Shown here piece by piece: positions 11,256-21,749 of a stretch of 64,000 nucleotides of DNA. Numbering within the stretch: position 1 is the stretch's first letter; every line of letters begins with the position of its first letter. The stretch comes from Hericium rajendrae (taxonomy: Eukaryota; Basidiomycota; Agaricomycetes; Russulales; Hericiaceae): the NCBI GenBank assembly GCA_033439255.1, contig CM065879.1, forward strand, positions 228,501 through 292,500, in the 5' to 3' direction. Made by a program: the position numbers and the translations under genes. The notes beneath the pieces were generated by a model. That model was given only the letters and a program-made list of their open reading frames with translations, did no database searches and had not been told where the DNA came from.

Positions 11256-12480
11256 CTTCGCATGCCCCCACTGACCCCGCGCACCCGCACCACCTCCTGC
11301 GTGCCCACGTCGCCACCCGCGCACCCGCGCTGCCTCCTACATGCCCATGTCACCACTGCGCATCCATGCAGCCGCCCGCCACCTTCACCGACTCGCTCCC
11401 ATCTGTGCTGACTTCCGCGCGCCCCTTGCCAACTCTCGCGCACTCTGCCGATGCCCGCACCCTCGGCAATGCCCCTCGCACTCCCGCGTGCCCCCGCTGA
11501 CTCCCACGCACCCCTGCTGACTCCCGTGCACCTTCACCGACTTGATCGCTGGTGCTGCCTCTTGCGCGCCCCTGCCGCCTTTCGCGCCCCCGCACGGACT
11601 CGCACACGCCATGCCGATGCCTGTGCCACCTCCCGTACATCGGCGCTGCCTCCCGCGCCTCCCTGCTGCCTCCCATTCCCCCCCCGCGCAGCCTTGCACA
11701 CACCTGCGCCGATGCCAGCACGTCCGCGCCACCGCTCGCGCGCCCGTGCCGCTGGCATCTGTCCAGCGCACCCATGCCGCCTTCAACGTGCTCATGCTGC
11801 CTGCAGCATGCCTGTGCTGTCCCTGTAAGCCCGTGCCAATCCCTGTAAGCCCGTGCCAACTCACATGCGCCCGCACCAACTCGCGTGCGCCCACCGGCGC
11901 CAACTCGCATGCACCCGCACCGATTCGCATGCACCCGCGCCGATTTGCATGCGCCCACGCCGACTTGCATGCACCCGCGCTGACTCGCACACCTCCGCGC
12001 AGGCTGGTGCCACCTCTGCCGACTCCCATGTCCCCACGCTAATGCCTGCATGCCCGCGCCACTTCCAGGACACCCGCGCCGCCTCCCGCGCCTCCGCGCC
12101 TCCCGCAAGCCCTCCCCTGCCAACTCGCATGCACCCGCGCGGACTCATGTGCACACGCGCTGCCTCGCACGTGCCCGCGCTGCCTCCTGCATGCCCATGA
12201 TGCTGCTCGCATGCCCGCGCCGCCTCCAGTGCACCCGCGCTACCTGCGCCAGCTACAATGCACCCGCACTGACTCCCCCGTGCGCACAAAGATTCCTGCA
12301 CGCCCGTGCCGACTCCCGTGCACCCGTGCTGATACCCACGCACCTCTGCCAATGTGCACGCACCAGTATCGATGACCGCGCACCCGTGCCGACCCCTGCT
12401 GCCCCTGCCGCCTCCTGCACATGCCTGCCAACTTCTGCATGTCCCTCACCGACCCCCACATGCCCATGTTGCCTCCTGTA
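11256..12480. repeat. C-rich, strand-asymmetric region with a degenerate ~20 bp repeat
   Basis: About 1.2 kb is strongly C-rich on the plus strand. The clearest tandem block (about 11894-11994) has a 20 bp unit close to ACTCGCATGCACCCGCGCCG repeated five times. Long open frames occur on both strands (11350-12123 minus, 11451-12200 plus), but they are by-products of the low-complexity composition and are not reported as genes. Confidence 0.75.
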
Positions 12481-12484
12481 GTGC

Positions 12485-12520
12485 GTGGGAACTGTTTTGC
12501 TGCAGCAAAACATTTCCCAC
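12485..12520. repeat. 36 bp palindrome centred on CTGCAG
   Basis: Arms of 18 bases pair at 17 of 18 positions with no loop. It marks the right edge of the C-rich region. Like the palindrome at 10887 it is centred on CTGCAG, so the two may bracket the hairpin and C-rich unit. Confidence 0.9.
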
Positions 12521-12935
12521 GAGGCGTTGGGTGCTGTAAATGCAGAAGAATATGGATTGGGAGATGTACTATTAGTGTACAAGATGTAATTAGCCAGAAA
12601 TATAGTATTTTCTGTGGTATACTGCCGGAGATCTGATATAAAAGATAATCATGGATGATAACAAACTATACATGACTATAGGTGGAATGAAGCTACCAAA
12701 GGGTATAGACTCTATTGTAGGTGCACTGTAGATACTGTAGCTTTGAGCAGCTATGGTAGATTTGGCCATCTACAGACTGCTATGGACTGCTACAGACTGC
12801 TACAGATCAGCTACAGGTAGCAAATATAGAGACCCACTTGTCACCAAGAGCTACACAATCTATGGAACCTTTTTCAGCTACTGTAGATTAATATTGCTAC
12901 TGTAGATCCCTGTAGAATCTACGCCTTTTCCAGAT

Positions 12936-12944
12936 GTCCTTGGG
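12936..12944. repeat. Flanking duplication of the 3.4 kb nested insertion, right copy
   Basis: GTCCTTGGG matches the left copy at 9494-9503 except for one missing C. Confidence 0.7.
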
Positions 12945-13343
12945 ACCGGAAACCTCACAGTGAATTTAACACCAGCACCGGCGCATGGAACACAAGCGAC
13001 CGTGCAAGAAGATGGACACACTGCAAAACTGACCTTGAGGGACCGAGGAGCATCAAGGCTCCTCCGAATCCTTGTCTCCGAGGCGGCTTATCTTATCTGG
13101 GTCATCAGATGTGCCCGAATCGTCCAAGGTGACAAACATTCCGAACGTGCGATTATCACCCGATGGAAAAGAACAATAACGGACCGAATAACCTCGGACA
13201 GAATCATAGCATGTAAACTAAAAAAGAAACCAGCAATGATCAAGCTGGTTAAGAGTACCTGGCATGACACCCTCACTCATCCCCCAAGCGACTGGCACAT
13301 CCGCCCCGAGGTTTTAGTGGGTCTCAAGCCCCACACTGCCTGA

Positions 13344-13517
13344 TGAGATATCAGGCATGCATTTGCGCATTTTTCCTCACAGCACTGTCATCCCAAGTGG
13401 AGGGCAGTGGTTTAAGCTTTTAGGTGAAACTCGAGTTGTATAATCGTAGCTAGCTAAACTAGTTACGCTCTGTATGATATAGTGAATCCTAATACATGGC
13501 TATTCAAAAAAAAAAAA
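13344..13517 (+). other. LINE 3' UTR and A-tract
   Basis: About 160 bp of untranslated sequence follows the last ORF2 codon and ends in 12 A residues, the mark of target-primed reverse transcription. Confidence 0.8.
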
Positions 13518-13529
13518 GAGTCCTGTTCA
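13518..13529. repeat. Target-site duplication, right copy
   Basis: GAGTCCTGTTCA is identical to 1024-1035. The flank then continues in register with 16890-16925, the unfilled paralogous site. Confidence 0.9.
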
Positions 13530-13594
13530 ATTTGGTCTGGTTGTTTACTACGTCTGCTACGCTCGCCGCTCACTGCACAATGCATAATCATGAG

Positions 13595-13714
13595 TCATGA
13601 CAAGTTCCAGTGTGTGCCTGCAGACTCCGGAGCATCAGGTTCATAACCAGCGGACTTGAGGAATTCAGCCAAAGATTTCTCATTGACGACGTATCCCGCA
13701 AGGACTCTAACCAT
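13595..13714 (-). pseudogene. Truncated copy of the VAGYTIEHEEL orphan family
   Basis: The short reading frame begins MVRVLAGYVVNEKSLAEFLKSAG, and a stop follows after 39 codons. It aligns with the first ~25 residues of the three intact family members at 22734, 27222 and 37442 (MxRIVAGYTIEHEELVxxLxxxGW). The remaining ~100 residues are missing. It could instead be a short gene with more exons, but no matching downstream exon was found. Confidence 0.5.
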
Positions 13715-14143
13715 ACTGCAGGCGAAAGTCAGAGCGAGGACATGCCACACGTGTGCAACATACGCAAGTGAAGTTTTGTCGTCAGAGGATATAAGTATCA
13801 CTTGGGAATGCCACCATTTCAAAAGTATGGCGGGTCGACCGCCTGTTATATATGCTGAAGTAATAATAGATGACTGAAATTATATGCTCTTTCTTTACGT
13901 TTACACCTCAAATCCAGATTCCACATTTATCTGGCTAGTCGTGGGCTGCTGCATGCGATCTAACAGGATTGAATGCGAGACTGAGTGAAAACGAGCATAC
14001 ATATAATCCTAATTCATAGCTAACATGGTAAATTCATAGATGACAGCATAAGTGCATACAATCCAATTTAGTGATCAACAACCCAAACCCATTTCTTCCT
14101 AAATGCAGGCGTAACGACAATCCAGGAATGTTGCTCCAGTCAC
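13715..14143. other. Intergenic, no gene seen
   Basis: About 430 bp between the truncated orphan copy and the end of FunK1 paralogue 2. It is A/T-rich with no supported feature; part of it must hold the FunK1 3' UTR. Confidence 0.5.
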
Positions 14144-16517
14144 CTACTTCTCCTCTGCTACTCCCGGCAAGGAGGAATAGAACGAGTTGGTGCTGAGCAG
14201 GGGTATACCCTCACTGCCTTGCTCCAATGAACGCACTCGCTTGCCGCGATTGTATGCCATCGACTCCCCTACACGCTTCCCAGCGTTTCCCGCCAGATTG
14301 TCACGGCCAGCGTCGTCCACGGGCCAATCAGGGTCCTTGAGTTGCTTATCGAATATAGCCATGACGTTCTCGGAATTGGATAAGAAGGTGAAGGAGGCTT
14401 TCGTCACTTCTTCATTGTAGAACCTTTGATCTTGATCGTCGTAGATGTATCCAAAATGTGCTCGAAGTTCCTTGATGATATTCAGGAGAGGGGGCTTGAA
14501 GTAGTCACGAAGGTCTTTCTGGGGAAAGACCCTACCATCGAAGACACTTAGCTTATGGGATCCACCTGTAAATACTTCGAGCGTGTTGTCCCAGACGGAA
14601 GAGTCGAACACCGTTTTCATGTCGCTTTCTAGTTTTGCTTGTAGTAGCGAGTGGCGGCAATAGCGCAGAACATGATAGAGGAGAACGTGGAAGAAGGATT
14701 CCAAATCATGGCGGAGTTCGTGTGGAACGCCGGTTTTAATTAGGATCTCTGCAGCAATGAATTGCCACGTCCCCTGCAAGGTCCACAAGTGAGCGTCCTG
14801 GGCGGACACGATAAGCTACCAATCACTCACAGTCCTCCAATTCCGCCGTGACACGTTGAGGTCAACGGATTTGGACAATTCCCAATCGATGAGCAAGCCT
14901 TCATACCCCTCGCCATCTTTGCTCTTCCGTACGAGGATGTTTCCGCCGCTCACGTCGCGATGCAAAACACGCGCCTTCGAAAAAGCGACCCAGTGGGCTG
15001 AAGAATGAAGATATCGATCAACAACACAGCGATGTGGCGACAAGATGGATACGCACATTCAATGGCATGTCGAATAGAGATAGAGAGCTCGCGAGAGGAC
15101 TTGGATGACTTCAATGGGCGGCCGATGGTATCGAGCACGATCCTATAGTGAGCATGCGGGGCTACCCGCACTTTCCCGACTACCCAAGGCTTTGACTTGA
15201 ATTCCTGCGTCCGCGTCTTCTGCTCCCCTACATCTCCCGAGCAGACCAGCCCCGCGATGTATGGAACTTTGTGCTTGTGCAAGAGCCGGTACGTGACACC
15301 TTCAGGTTTGATTTCAGGAACATCGGCACGCCAGGTATCCTTGAGATAGACCAAGTCATGCGTCTTTAGATCGAAGGCGATGTATCCAAACGTGCACCTT
15401 CCCGTCGGCGCATACGTGTACCACCGCGCGTTCGGGGCAACGAAATAGTGATCCTTCTTGGTTTCCTCGTCATGAACGTGGAACTTGTGCAGTGTAGTGA
15501 AGGACACATCGATCTGGCCATTCATGTCCTCCAGATATTCGCGCACAGACGCTGACTCGAGGAAGGATTTCGCCAGGTCAGCTTCTGCCTTCGTTGGCCT
15601 ACAGACAGTGGGATCACGTCCGCGCTGCTCAGGAGTCATGTGGTTGAATCTCCACAAGAATTCGGCAAGGTATTGGCCGTCGCTCCCAAGACTCATGCGC
15701 TTGGTGACAATGCCGCCTGCTCGGTCCCAACGGATGAGGCGATAAGAGTTTGGATGCAGAAGAATCAAGAAAGAGAACGCGCGGAATTGAGCGGAGAGTT
15801 GAGCAGTGGCGTATTGGATCAACTGTCCGAGATTGCATTTCGCCTCGTAGGTGTCGTGCAGAAATGATCCCTTTTCGCCTGAAGAGTCGGTATCCGTGAA
15901 AGGATCGCTTGTATGGTCTTCAGGCTTGCATTCAATTGGCATCTCGAGGATAGGGAAGCACATGCGTAAGTTATGTGCTGCTTTCCGTGAGCGCTTGCTC
16001 TTTGGCGACGGGGGAACCTGATGAGCTGGGCGAACATCGTTCTCCTGCTTGGTATCATCGAGCGCGTTCTTCGCTTCGCCCGCAGCGATAGTGTCGTCGC
16101 GGTTGAAAACCGACATGTCGGACTTGGAGTACTTTGGGTGGCTCTTATCCCCTTGATTCTTGGTGTCCACAAGTTGAAGAGACGGACAGAGTCCGTGTCT
16201 CTCCACTGTGTCGATCTGGTCGAGATTCAGCAATCGAAAGACATCTTATCGTTAGCTGAACATACAAAAGCTTTCTCGGGTGATCCAGTATTCTCCAGGG
16301 CTTTGCCAACCTGGGGAGCAGCTTCGGAATGTGGCGGCACGAACGCCTCGAGGAACTCGTTCATTGGCATCGGTCCTATGAGCTCCATCCTGCTGTCTTC
16401 GGCAAGATGAGGGTGAAGCTGTTCTCGGCTGATATCCAGACTGGAAGACGCAAACGTCGCGGCTTTAGCTTTGGTATGTTTGATTGGGGTAGTCTGGGGC
16501 TCAAGCAGTTCAGGCAT
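14144..16517 (-). CDS. FunK1-type fungal protein kinase (paralogue 2), complete
   Basis: The four exons are 16517-16266, 16215-15057, 14997-14831 and 14773-14144, giving 735 aa with all intron phases consistent. The kinase-like part starts around residue 230. The catalytic loop reads HRDVSGGNIL and the metal-binding motif is IDWELS, with DWE in place of the usual DFG, as is typical of FunK1. It is followed by RTGTWQFIAAEIL and HDLESFFHVLLY, both typical of the family. FunK1 kinases are strongly expanded in agaricomycetes and their substrates are mostly unknown. The N-terminal ~80 residues match paralogue 1. The C-terminus is basic and Ser-rich. A TATA box lies about 50 bp upstream. Confidence 0.9.
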
Positions 16518-16566
16518 GATGAAGCGAGAGAGAGCGAGATGACTTACGGTCGTACAGCTATGGATT

Positions 16567-16574
16567 CTTTATAG
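16567..16574 (-). promoter_or_regulatory. TATA box of FunK1 paralogue 2
   Basis: CTATAAAG on the minus strand, at the same spacing from the ATG as in paralogue 1. Confidence 0.5.
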
Positions 16575-17302
16575 ATAGAAATGCCACACAGTTTGTGAGT
16601 GGACTTTCGGAAATGTGGACTTGAATGTGTTGGGAGGACGTCAACACGCCGTGCACGCTTTGAAATTAGAACTCAGACGTTCATTGTGCGAGACGCGTTC
16701 GCCGTTTTCGCACTCCGCGGCGCGCACGTGACCGCGTCAAGCTTTATTCGGCTAAAGGGTTTGCTCGAGAATGTGTTTGTCTGGGGACTTCATGATCCCT
16801 GGCTCAGCTCCAGGACTAAATTTCTAATGTAAGATGAGGACCACTATTTTCCTCAAATAGAAACACCAAATGCACGAAGGCAAAAGTCCTATTCAATTTG
16901 GTTTGGTTGTTTATTACGTCTGCTACACTCGCCGCTCAACAAGTTCCCCTAGCCCTCAGTGCGTGCCTGCATACTTACTACTGCATGCTTTCTATTGTGA
17001 AATGGCCATGTTTCTGTTTCGTCACCAGCCAGTCACATTGTCAAAGGTGGATTTGCACTGCGTTGCATTGTCCCAACGTGGACGTGACTCTGGAAATGAA
17101 ATTCTCATACCACGGCAGGCAGCGTTTCAACATGAAATGCCCGACACGCATGGACATCGGTAAATGAGACCGGCTCCCAGTGCTGATGCCAGTATCGCTG
17201 ACCGACAATGTTCCGAGGCAATGAAGATTGACACGCGCGTAGCTGGAACCTGACTGGGACATACAGAGCTGAACCTTCAGTCCCATCAAAATTCCGGACA
17301 TC
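16575..17302. other. FunK1 flank holding the empty LINE site
   Basis: No gene is seen. Bases about 16860-16925 read through the position where paralogue 1 was split: AAAAGTCCTATTCA is followed directly by ATTTGGTTTGGTTG. This is the pre-insertion state of the site. The rest up to 17302 is the 3' flank of the GST gene. Confidence 0.75.
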
Positions 17303-18129
17303 TCACGGCAACGCTTCGCCACCATCCCCATGGACGTACTTCTCCATCGCCCCCCACAACCGTGCCCACCGCCCCTCATCCGCAGTCATCAGCTTCTTCC
17401 ATTCTCTAGATTCCCGCCCATTGTATATCCTGAGCCACGCGAGCACACTGACAAGCGCCACATCCGCCCAGCTCGGTTTGTGGGCCATGAAAAAGACCTT
17501 GCGTTCGTCATTAGCGTTGAGCCACCCATGGATGCGCGAGAAGCCCTCGAACGCCTGTTTCCACAGCGCTTCATGTGTGGATGCGGGCGCGATCTCCGCG
17601 AGGGGCTTGCCGAAGTGCGTCTCGCGCGCGCGGCGGAAGTAGTCCTCGCTGCGCGGGTTTAACGTCGGGGCTATGCGGGTGATGTGCAGGAGGAAGAGAT
17701 GCTGGGTCAGCAGCGCAGGCAGCATGTCGATGAACATCGTCTGAAATGCATCGGTGCCCTCTGGGACCAGCGTCATGCCCCCGGGGTACGTCGCATCGAG
17801 ATACTTCGCGATGGCGAAGGAGTCGACGACGGTCGCGCCGGTCGACGAGTCCTGGATGAGGGGCAGCGTGTACAAGGGTGCGCCGGCGCGTGTGGTGCTC
17901 GGTGGTGCGCCGAGCTTGAGGGAAAGGGATTCGATATCACAGTACTCGACCCAGATAGTCTTGTACTGGACGCCTTTCATGTTCAGTGCGATTCTGCGGT
18001 GTGCCATTAGTCAAACTATGTGCGGTGGATGATGTGGGAGACATGCCTGGCTTTCCAGAGGTTGGGCGACCAGGTCTGGCCAGACCAGGCATTGCCTGGG
18101 AGGTCGTATAAGATGATGGGTTGCGACAT
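17303..18129 (-). CDS. Glutathione S-transferase, two exons with a GC-AG intron
   Basis: Exon 1 is 18129-18047 and exon 2 is 17993-17303, giving 257 aa. Thioredoxin-like N-domain: MSQPIILYDLPGNAWSGQTWSPNLWKARIALNMKG, then YTLPLIQD and VVDSFAIAKYLDATYP (the Ser/Ala-type glutathione contact region). The C-terminal all-alpha domain ends with WARLWGAMEKYV. The layout resembles the basidiomycete GSTs that act on wood-derived or xenobiotic compounds, but the class was not tested. The intron starts with GCATGT rather than GT; no GT donor keeps the frame. The pseudogene copy at 38384-39040 keeps the same donor. It runs divergently from the P450 gene, about 1.16 kb away. Confidence 0.9.
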
Positions 18130-19293
18130 GACACTTGAAGTTCGTGAACGGTGCTAAAAGCCGCAGATACTTATTTATACCGTACCACTTCTCATGTGAG
18201 TGCCTGGGGCACTAACTGCGATAGCGCATCACATAGATATCATCGTTACGAAGCGCTGAGCGATAACATACATAGTATGCCAAGCATGGCTGAAAATTTG
18301 TTATATCAGCCGTATTTCCCGTATTGGCGGAATGATGATAGCTTCTTACCCTCGTGTTGTCCTCGTGAGAGGTAGAGAAGCCATTCGACCCAGCCTCTGT
18401 GACTCCGCATGGCGACAAGATTGTCAAACGCAGGACTGAGGGAGGACCAACATAAGCATCATTAGAAGACTTACAGCAGCTTGCGAGCGAGACAGCAGTG
18501 ATGGCAGGAGGTAAGGAAGGTAAAAGCCTGAAATAGCGGACTTAACCCGGCCGACATGGAGCATGTTCTGCTTAGTGTTCAGCTTCTGCATTGCGCAACA
18601 GTGTCGCGTCGATCTTAGCCGCATGAATCAGCAGTGAATACCTAACAAGCTGTTTGATTGGCGACCAGTCTCGGATCGTTGAATGCAAGTTGCAGTGAAA
18701 GTTTGATCATTGCGGCCGAGGCTCGGCAGGATGGGGGGATTATGGCTGAGTTTGAACTGAATTTGAAAGGTTCCGGCCGCTGCGCCACGACCTCAGGCCC
18801 TCACTGTCGCGACGCCATGACGACTCCTTATAATTGTGCGTACACGACACGAGGCATTGCGAGCTTGCAATGGGAACTCACGTGAAATTCAGGACATAAA
18901 GGCCCTAGCCAACCCACCATCTTCTCATCTCATCGTCCGTCGGGCCGTCGGGACTCCGACGTTATTGCCGGATCGTTGGTGGGCCAGGTCGGACAGGGTT
19001 GGACCAGGTCGGCCCCACCGCTCTCCCCGCTACATCGCACTGACCGCGAGCACTGAGCTGTCTCAGTTTATTGGGGCCGCGAACATCAGCTTGCTTCTTC
19101 ATTTTGATCACAGGAGATACGTGAGTCTAAAAAAAGGTACTTAAGCCGGGACGGCGTCGGTACATTGGCCGCGCTATTTCATTCCTGACTTCGTTCCCCA
19201 ACGCTTTTCATTTTTCAAGTTCCCTTGAATTGGCAGCTGTTCAACGTATAAAGTGTCCTCTGTGCCTCTCATCCGAGACATCCATCGTCGACC
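18130..19293. other. Divergent promoter region between GST and P450
   Basis: No gene is supported. Bases about 18420-18770 match 37780-38110 in inverted orientation, so the GST 5' flank was duplicated with the gene. A TATAAAG motif lies about 50 bp upstream of the P450 start. Confidence 0.6.
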
Positions 19294-21650
19294 ATGAGTC
19301 TCTTCCGGACGAACGAGCCTGTGCTCCTATGGACGGCGGGTTTGGTTATTACAATTCCCCTCTTCTACAAGCTCGCACAGCGAGTTTTCATAAACCCATA
19401 TCTTTCATCTCTACGCGATATACCTGGCCCTGCATCACCGAGCTTCATATGGGGCAACATGAAAGAAGTTTTCGATGCAGAAGCGCTGGTCCTGCACGAG
19501 AAATGGCTCGACGAGTATGGCCCCGTTATAAAATATAAAGGTTTATTCAATGTTCGTTGCACCTCGTCTTTTCGAAAAATCACAGACTGACTTTCGATCC
19601 TGCAGTTAGATAGGGTGTTAACATTGGATTTGCGGGCGATAAACCATGTTCTGGCTCATCCCATGATATATGAAAAGCCTGAACAAGTCCGGCGTAGCTT
19701 GGGAGAGGTTCTTGGACAGGGTATGTTTTTTTCTCTTCAATAAATATTTGATTATTGTCGAACAACGTCTCAGGTCTGCTGTTTGTGGAAGGTTAACAGT
19801 CAATCTCTCGAGTTATGACGCCAATCTGATCTCTACTTATTGCAAGGCGATCAGCACAGACAGCAGGTAGGCAACATGCGCCCCTCATAATGAGTCGATT
19901 GAGATCTTACCTTTGGTTCCAGCGTAGAATCATGGTACATTCCTTCTGTTTCTCGCTCCCACAAGATCTTGTATTGATACGGGTTCGAAGAGTCCAGCAT
20001 TCGGCCCAGCTCAAGTCCGCGCTCTTACAGAGATTTTTGTGCAGAAATCGTGCCAAGTCAGTGCCTCTCCTTCTGACGCATACATCGTGTTCACAAATTT
20101 CTCAGCTTCGTGACATCTGGGACGCCGAGATCGCGCAGGCGGAATCCACCGATGGCAAGGCCAAGATTGACGTCCTGTCATGGCTAAACAAGGCGACACT
20201 CGACGTCATTGGATTAGCAGGTCGATAGTGTCATCCTTCGCCTGATTTCTCAGTCTGATATATGCAGGTTTCAACTACGCCTTCAATGCGCTCAATGCTG
20301 ACGGAGAAGAAAATGAGCTCAGCGTAGCAGTGCGGACGATGGTCGGCGGCGGCAACAATCGAGGCCTTTTCGACATCATCAGGGTCTTTGTCCCGTGGCT
20401 GGGATTCATCGTGCGTTACCCGTCTTTTCTAACGCCCTTCATCAAATTTAATACTTCGCTAGCAAACGAAACGGTCGCGCGCAGCCGCCGATGCTCAGAG
20501 ATCAATGTCGCGCATCGGCCATCAGCTCCTTGCAGAGAAGAAGGCGGCGGTGCTCGCCGCAGCTGAGTCGAAGAAGGCAGGAGAGACGGTCGAAATCGGT
20601 CGCACCGATATCGAAGGTCGGGATCTAATGAGTCTGCTCGTCAAGGCGAATATGGCAACAGATCTGGCGGAGAACATGCGAATGGATGACACCGACGTGC
20701 TTGCGCGTATGTGCATTTTTGTTCGTGGTCGATCATCATCCTATCTGATCTCGTGCATCCAGAGGTCCCAACGTTTCTTATCGCTGGGCATGAGACGACA
20801 AGGTGTGTTGTACTCGTCGGGCCGCACGAAACTCCCTGAATATGTCGATCGAACAGCACGGCCGTGACATGGGCACTCCTCGCTCTTGCCAACCACCCTA
20901 CCGTTCAGACCAAGCTCCGCAAGGAGCTGCTATCTGTAGACACAGATGCCCCGGATATGGAAGGCCTGAGCGCGCTGTCGTATCTCGACGCTGTCGTGCG
21001 CGAGGTAATGCGGCATTTCTCGCCTGTGCCGAACACGGTCCGGATAGCGAACACAGACGACATCATCCCGACGGACGTAGAGTGGACAGACCGAAAGGGC
21101 GTGAAACACCGCGACATCCAGTGAGTTGGAGATCTTGCGTTTCGGCAGTACGCTGAAAATCTCTGCCTGGTGTAGGATGTCCAAGGGCGACTCGGTATTC
21201 ATCCCCATTCTTGCTGTCAACCGCTCCAAGGATTTATGGGGCGAGGACGCTCGCGAGTTCAAGTGCGCGTCACATTTTATGAACCTGGATGTTTCCTGAC
21301 CAGCATCCCTTCAGTCCGGAACGGTGGCAGAATCCCCCAGACACCATACACGCTATCCCCGGCATCTGGGGAAACAGCCTAGCTTTCTCTGGCGGCTCGC
21401 GCGCCTGTATTGGATACCGCTTTTCCGTCATCGAGTAAGGCTGCTTACCCTACGTAGATGAGATTGCTGATTGCTGGGCAGGATGAAGGCGCTGCTGTAC
21501 ACGCTGGTGCGCGCGTTCGAGTTCGGCATGGCGGTGCCTCTGGAGGAGATCAGAGCAAAGGCGCAGATAGTCCAGCGCCCGTTTTTGAAGAGCGATATGG
21601 CGGCAGGGGCGCAGCTGCCGCTGTGGGTGTCGCCAGTGAAGAGAGGATAG
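19294..21650 (+). CDS. Cytochrome P450 monooxygenase, many exons, one apparent frameshift
   Basis: A membrane-anchored P450. The start at 19294 gives [28 protein letters not shown], a signal-anchor helix, then the Pro-rich hinge [10 protein letters not shown]. Small introns separate the exons that carry [66 protein letters not shown] and [16 protein letters not shown]. The I-helix reads [11 protein letters not shown], the K-helix EVMR (ExxR), the PERW segment is present, and the heme loop is [10 protein letters not shown] with the Cys ligand. It ends [10 protein letters not shown]. One extra base at about 20489 shifts the frame between ...ETVARSR and [18 protein letters not shown], so this allele may be broken or the sequence may have an error there. 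The P450 family number was not assigned. Confidence 0.85.
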
Positions 21651-21749
21651 ATGCTGGGAGATCAATGGGAGATGTTAATCTATGTGACTTATGATCAGGC
21701 CTTCTTTGTAGGGACGCGGTAAGCGAATACAGCAGCGTGATTGATTAAC
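21651..21749. other. 3' flank of P450
   Basis: Short non-coding spacer with no feature seen. Confidence 0.4.

Larger units (their letters stand above)
9504..12935. mobile_element. 3.4 kb nested insertion of unknown class in LINE ORF2
   Basis: This segment interrupts the C-terminal part of ORF2 and is flanked by a 9-10 bp duplication. In order it contains a 290 bp left arm, a degenerate coding-like stretch (about 9800-10850), two palindromes (10887-10914, 10986-11017), two short intron-like segments (11124-11210), a stem-loop (11211-11244), a 1.2 kb C-rich repetitive stretch, a third palindrome (12485-12520), and a right arm rich in CTGTAG/CTACAG. The ends show no convincing terminal inverted or direct repeat, no A-tail and no Helitron-type CTRR end. 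A 9 bp duplication would suit a Mutator-like element, but no transposase is visible. It may be a composite of several insertions. Confidence 0.6.
4115..13343 (+). pseudogene. LINE ORF2: endonuclease, reverse transcriptase and RNase H, broken
   Basis: ORF2 would nick the target and copy the LINE RNA. The APE-type endonuclease (4115-5629) shows LVMLNMNG, ALQETHL, LLLNIYAP, LGDFNL, SRIDCIYTS and SNHFL. The reverse transcriptase (6483-8333) has NYRPITLLNTDYKILTK, GFIPGRSIFD, GIRQGDPLSCLLFDLA and catalytic FADDT. RNase H (8560-9000) shows YTDGS, GEIVAV, TDSLY and WVKGHNGEHGNEMAD, followed by CPCCEDQTESMKHILLEC. The last ~125 residues resume at 12945-13343 after a 3.4 kb insertion, and the frame joins exactly as ...QSLG-TGNLTVNLT.... 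In-frame stops are TAG at 4607, TGA at 8331 and TGA at 8901; each can be explained by one C-to-T change. Two further insertions split the linker at 5630-5870 and 6059-6482. Confidence 0.9.
1036..13517 (+). mobile_element. Tad1-like non-LTR retrotransposon (LINE), inactive, with nested insertions
   Basis: The element is bounded by a 12 bp target-site duplication and ends in a 12-base A-tract (13506-13517). In order it has a 5' UTR, ORF1 with a CCHC knuckle, ORF2 with an APE-type endonuclease, a reverse transcriptase with FADDT, an RNase H domain and a C-terminal tail, then a 3' UTR. This domain order fits the Tad1 clade of fungal LINEs. ORF2 is broken by three in-frame stops and by inserted DNA at about 5630-5870, 6059-6482 and 9504-12935. 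Without these inserts the LINE would be about 8.4 kb. It inserted into the 5' flank of a FunK1 gene; the paralogous flank at 16.86 kb keeps the empty site. Confidence 0.9.

Noticed and set aside
11350-12200. Long frames on both strands (up to 257 codons)
   Set aside because: Same reason: by-products of C-rich repeats with few stop codons.
9504-12935. Helitron
   Set aside because: No TC start, no CTRR end and a 9-10 bp target duplication, which Helitrons do not make.
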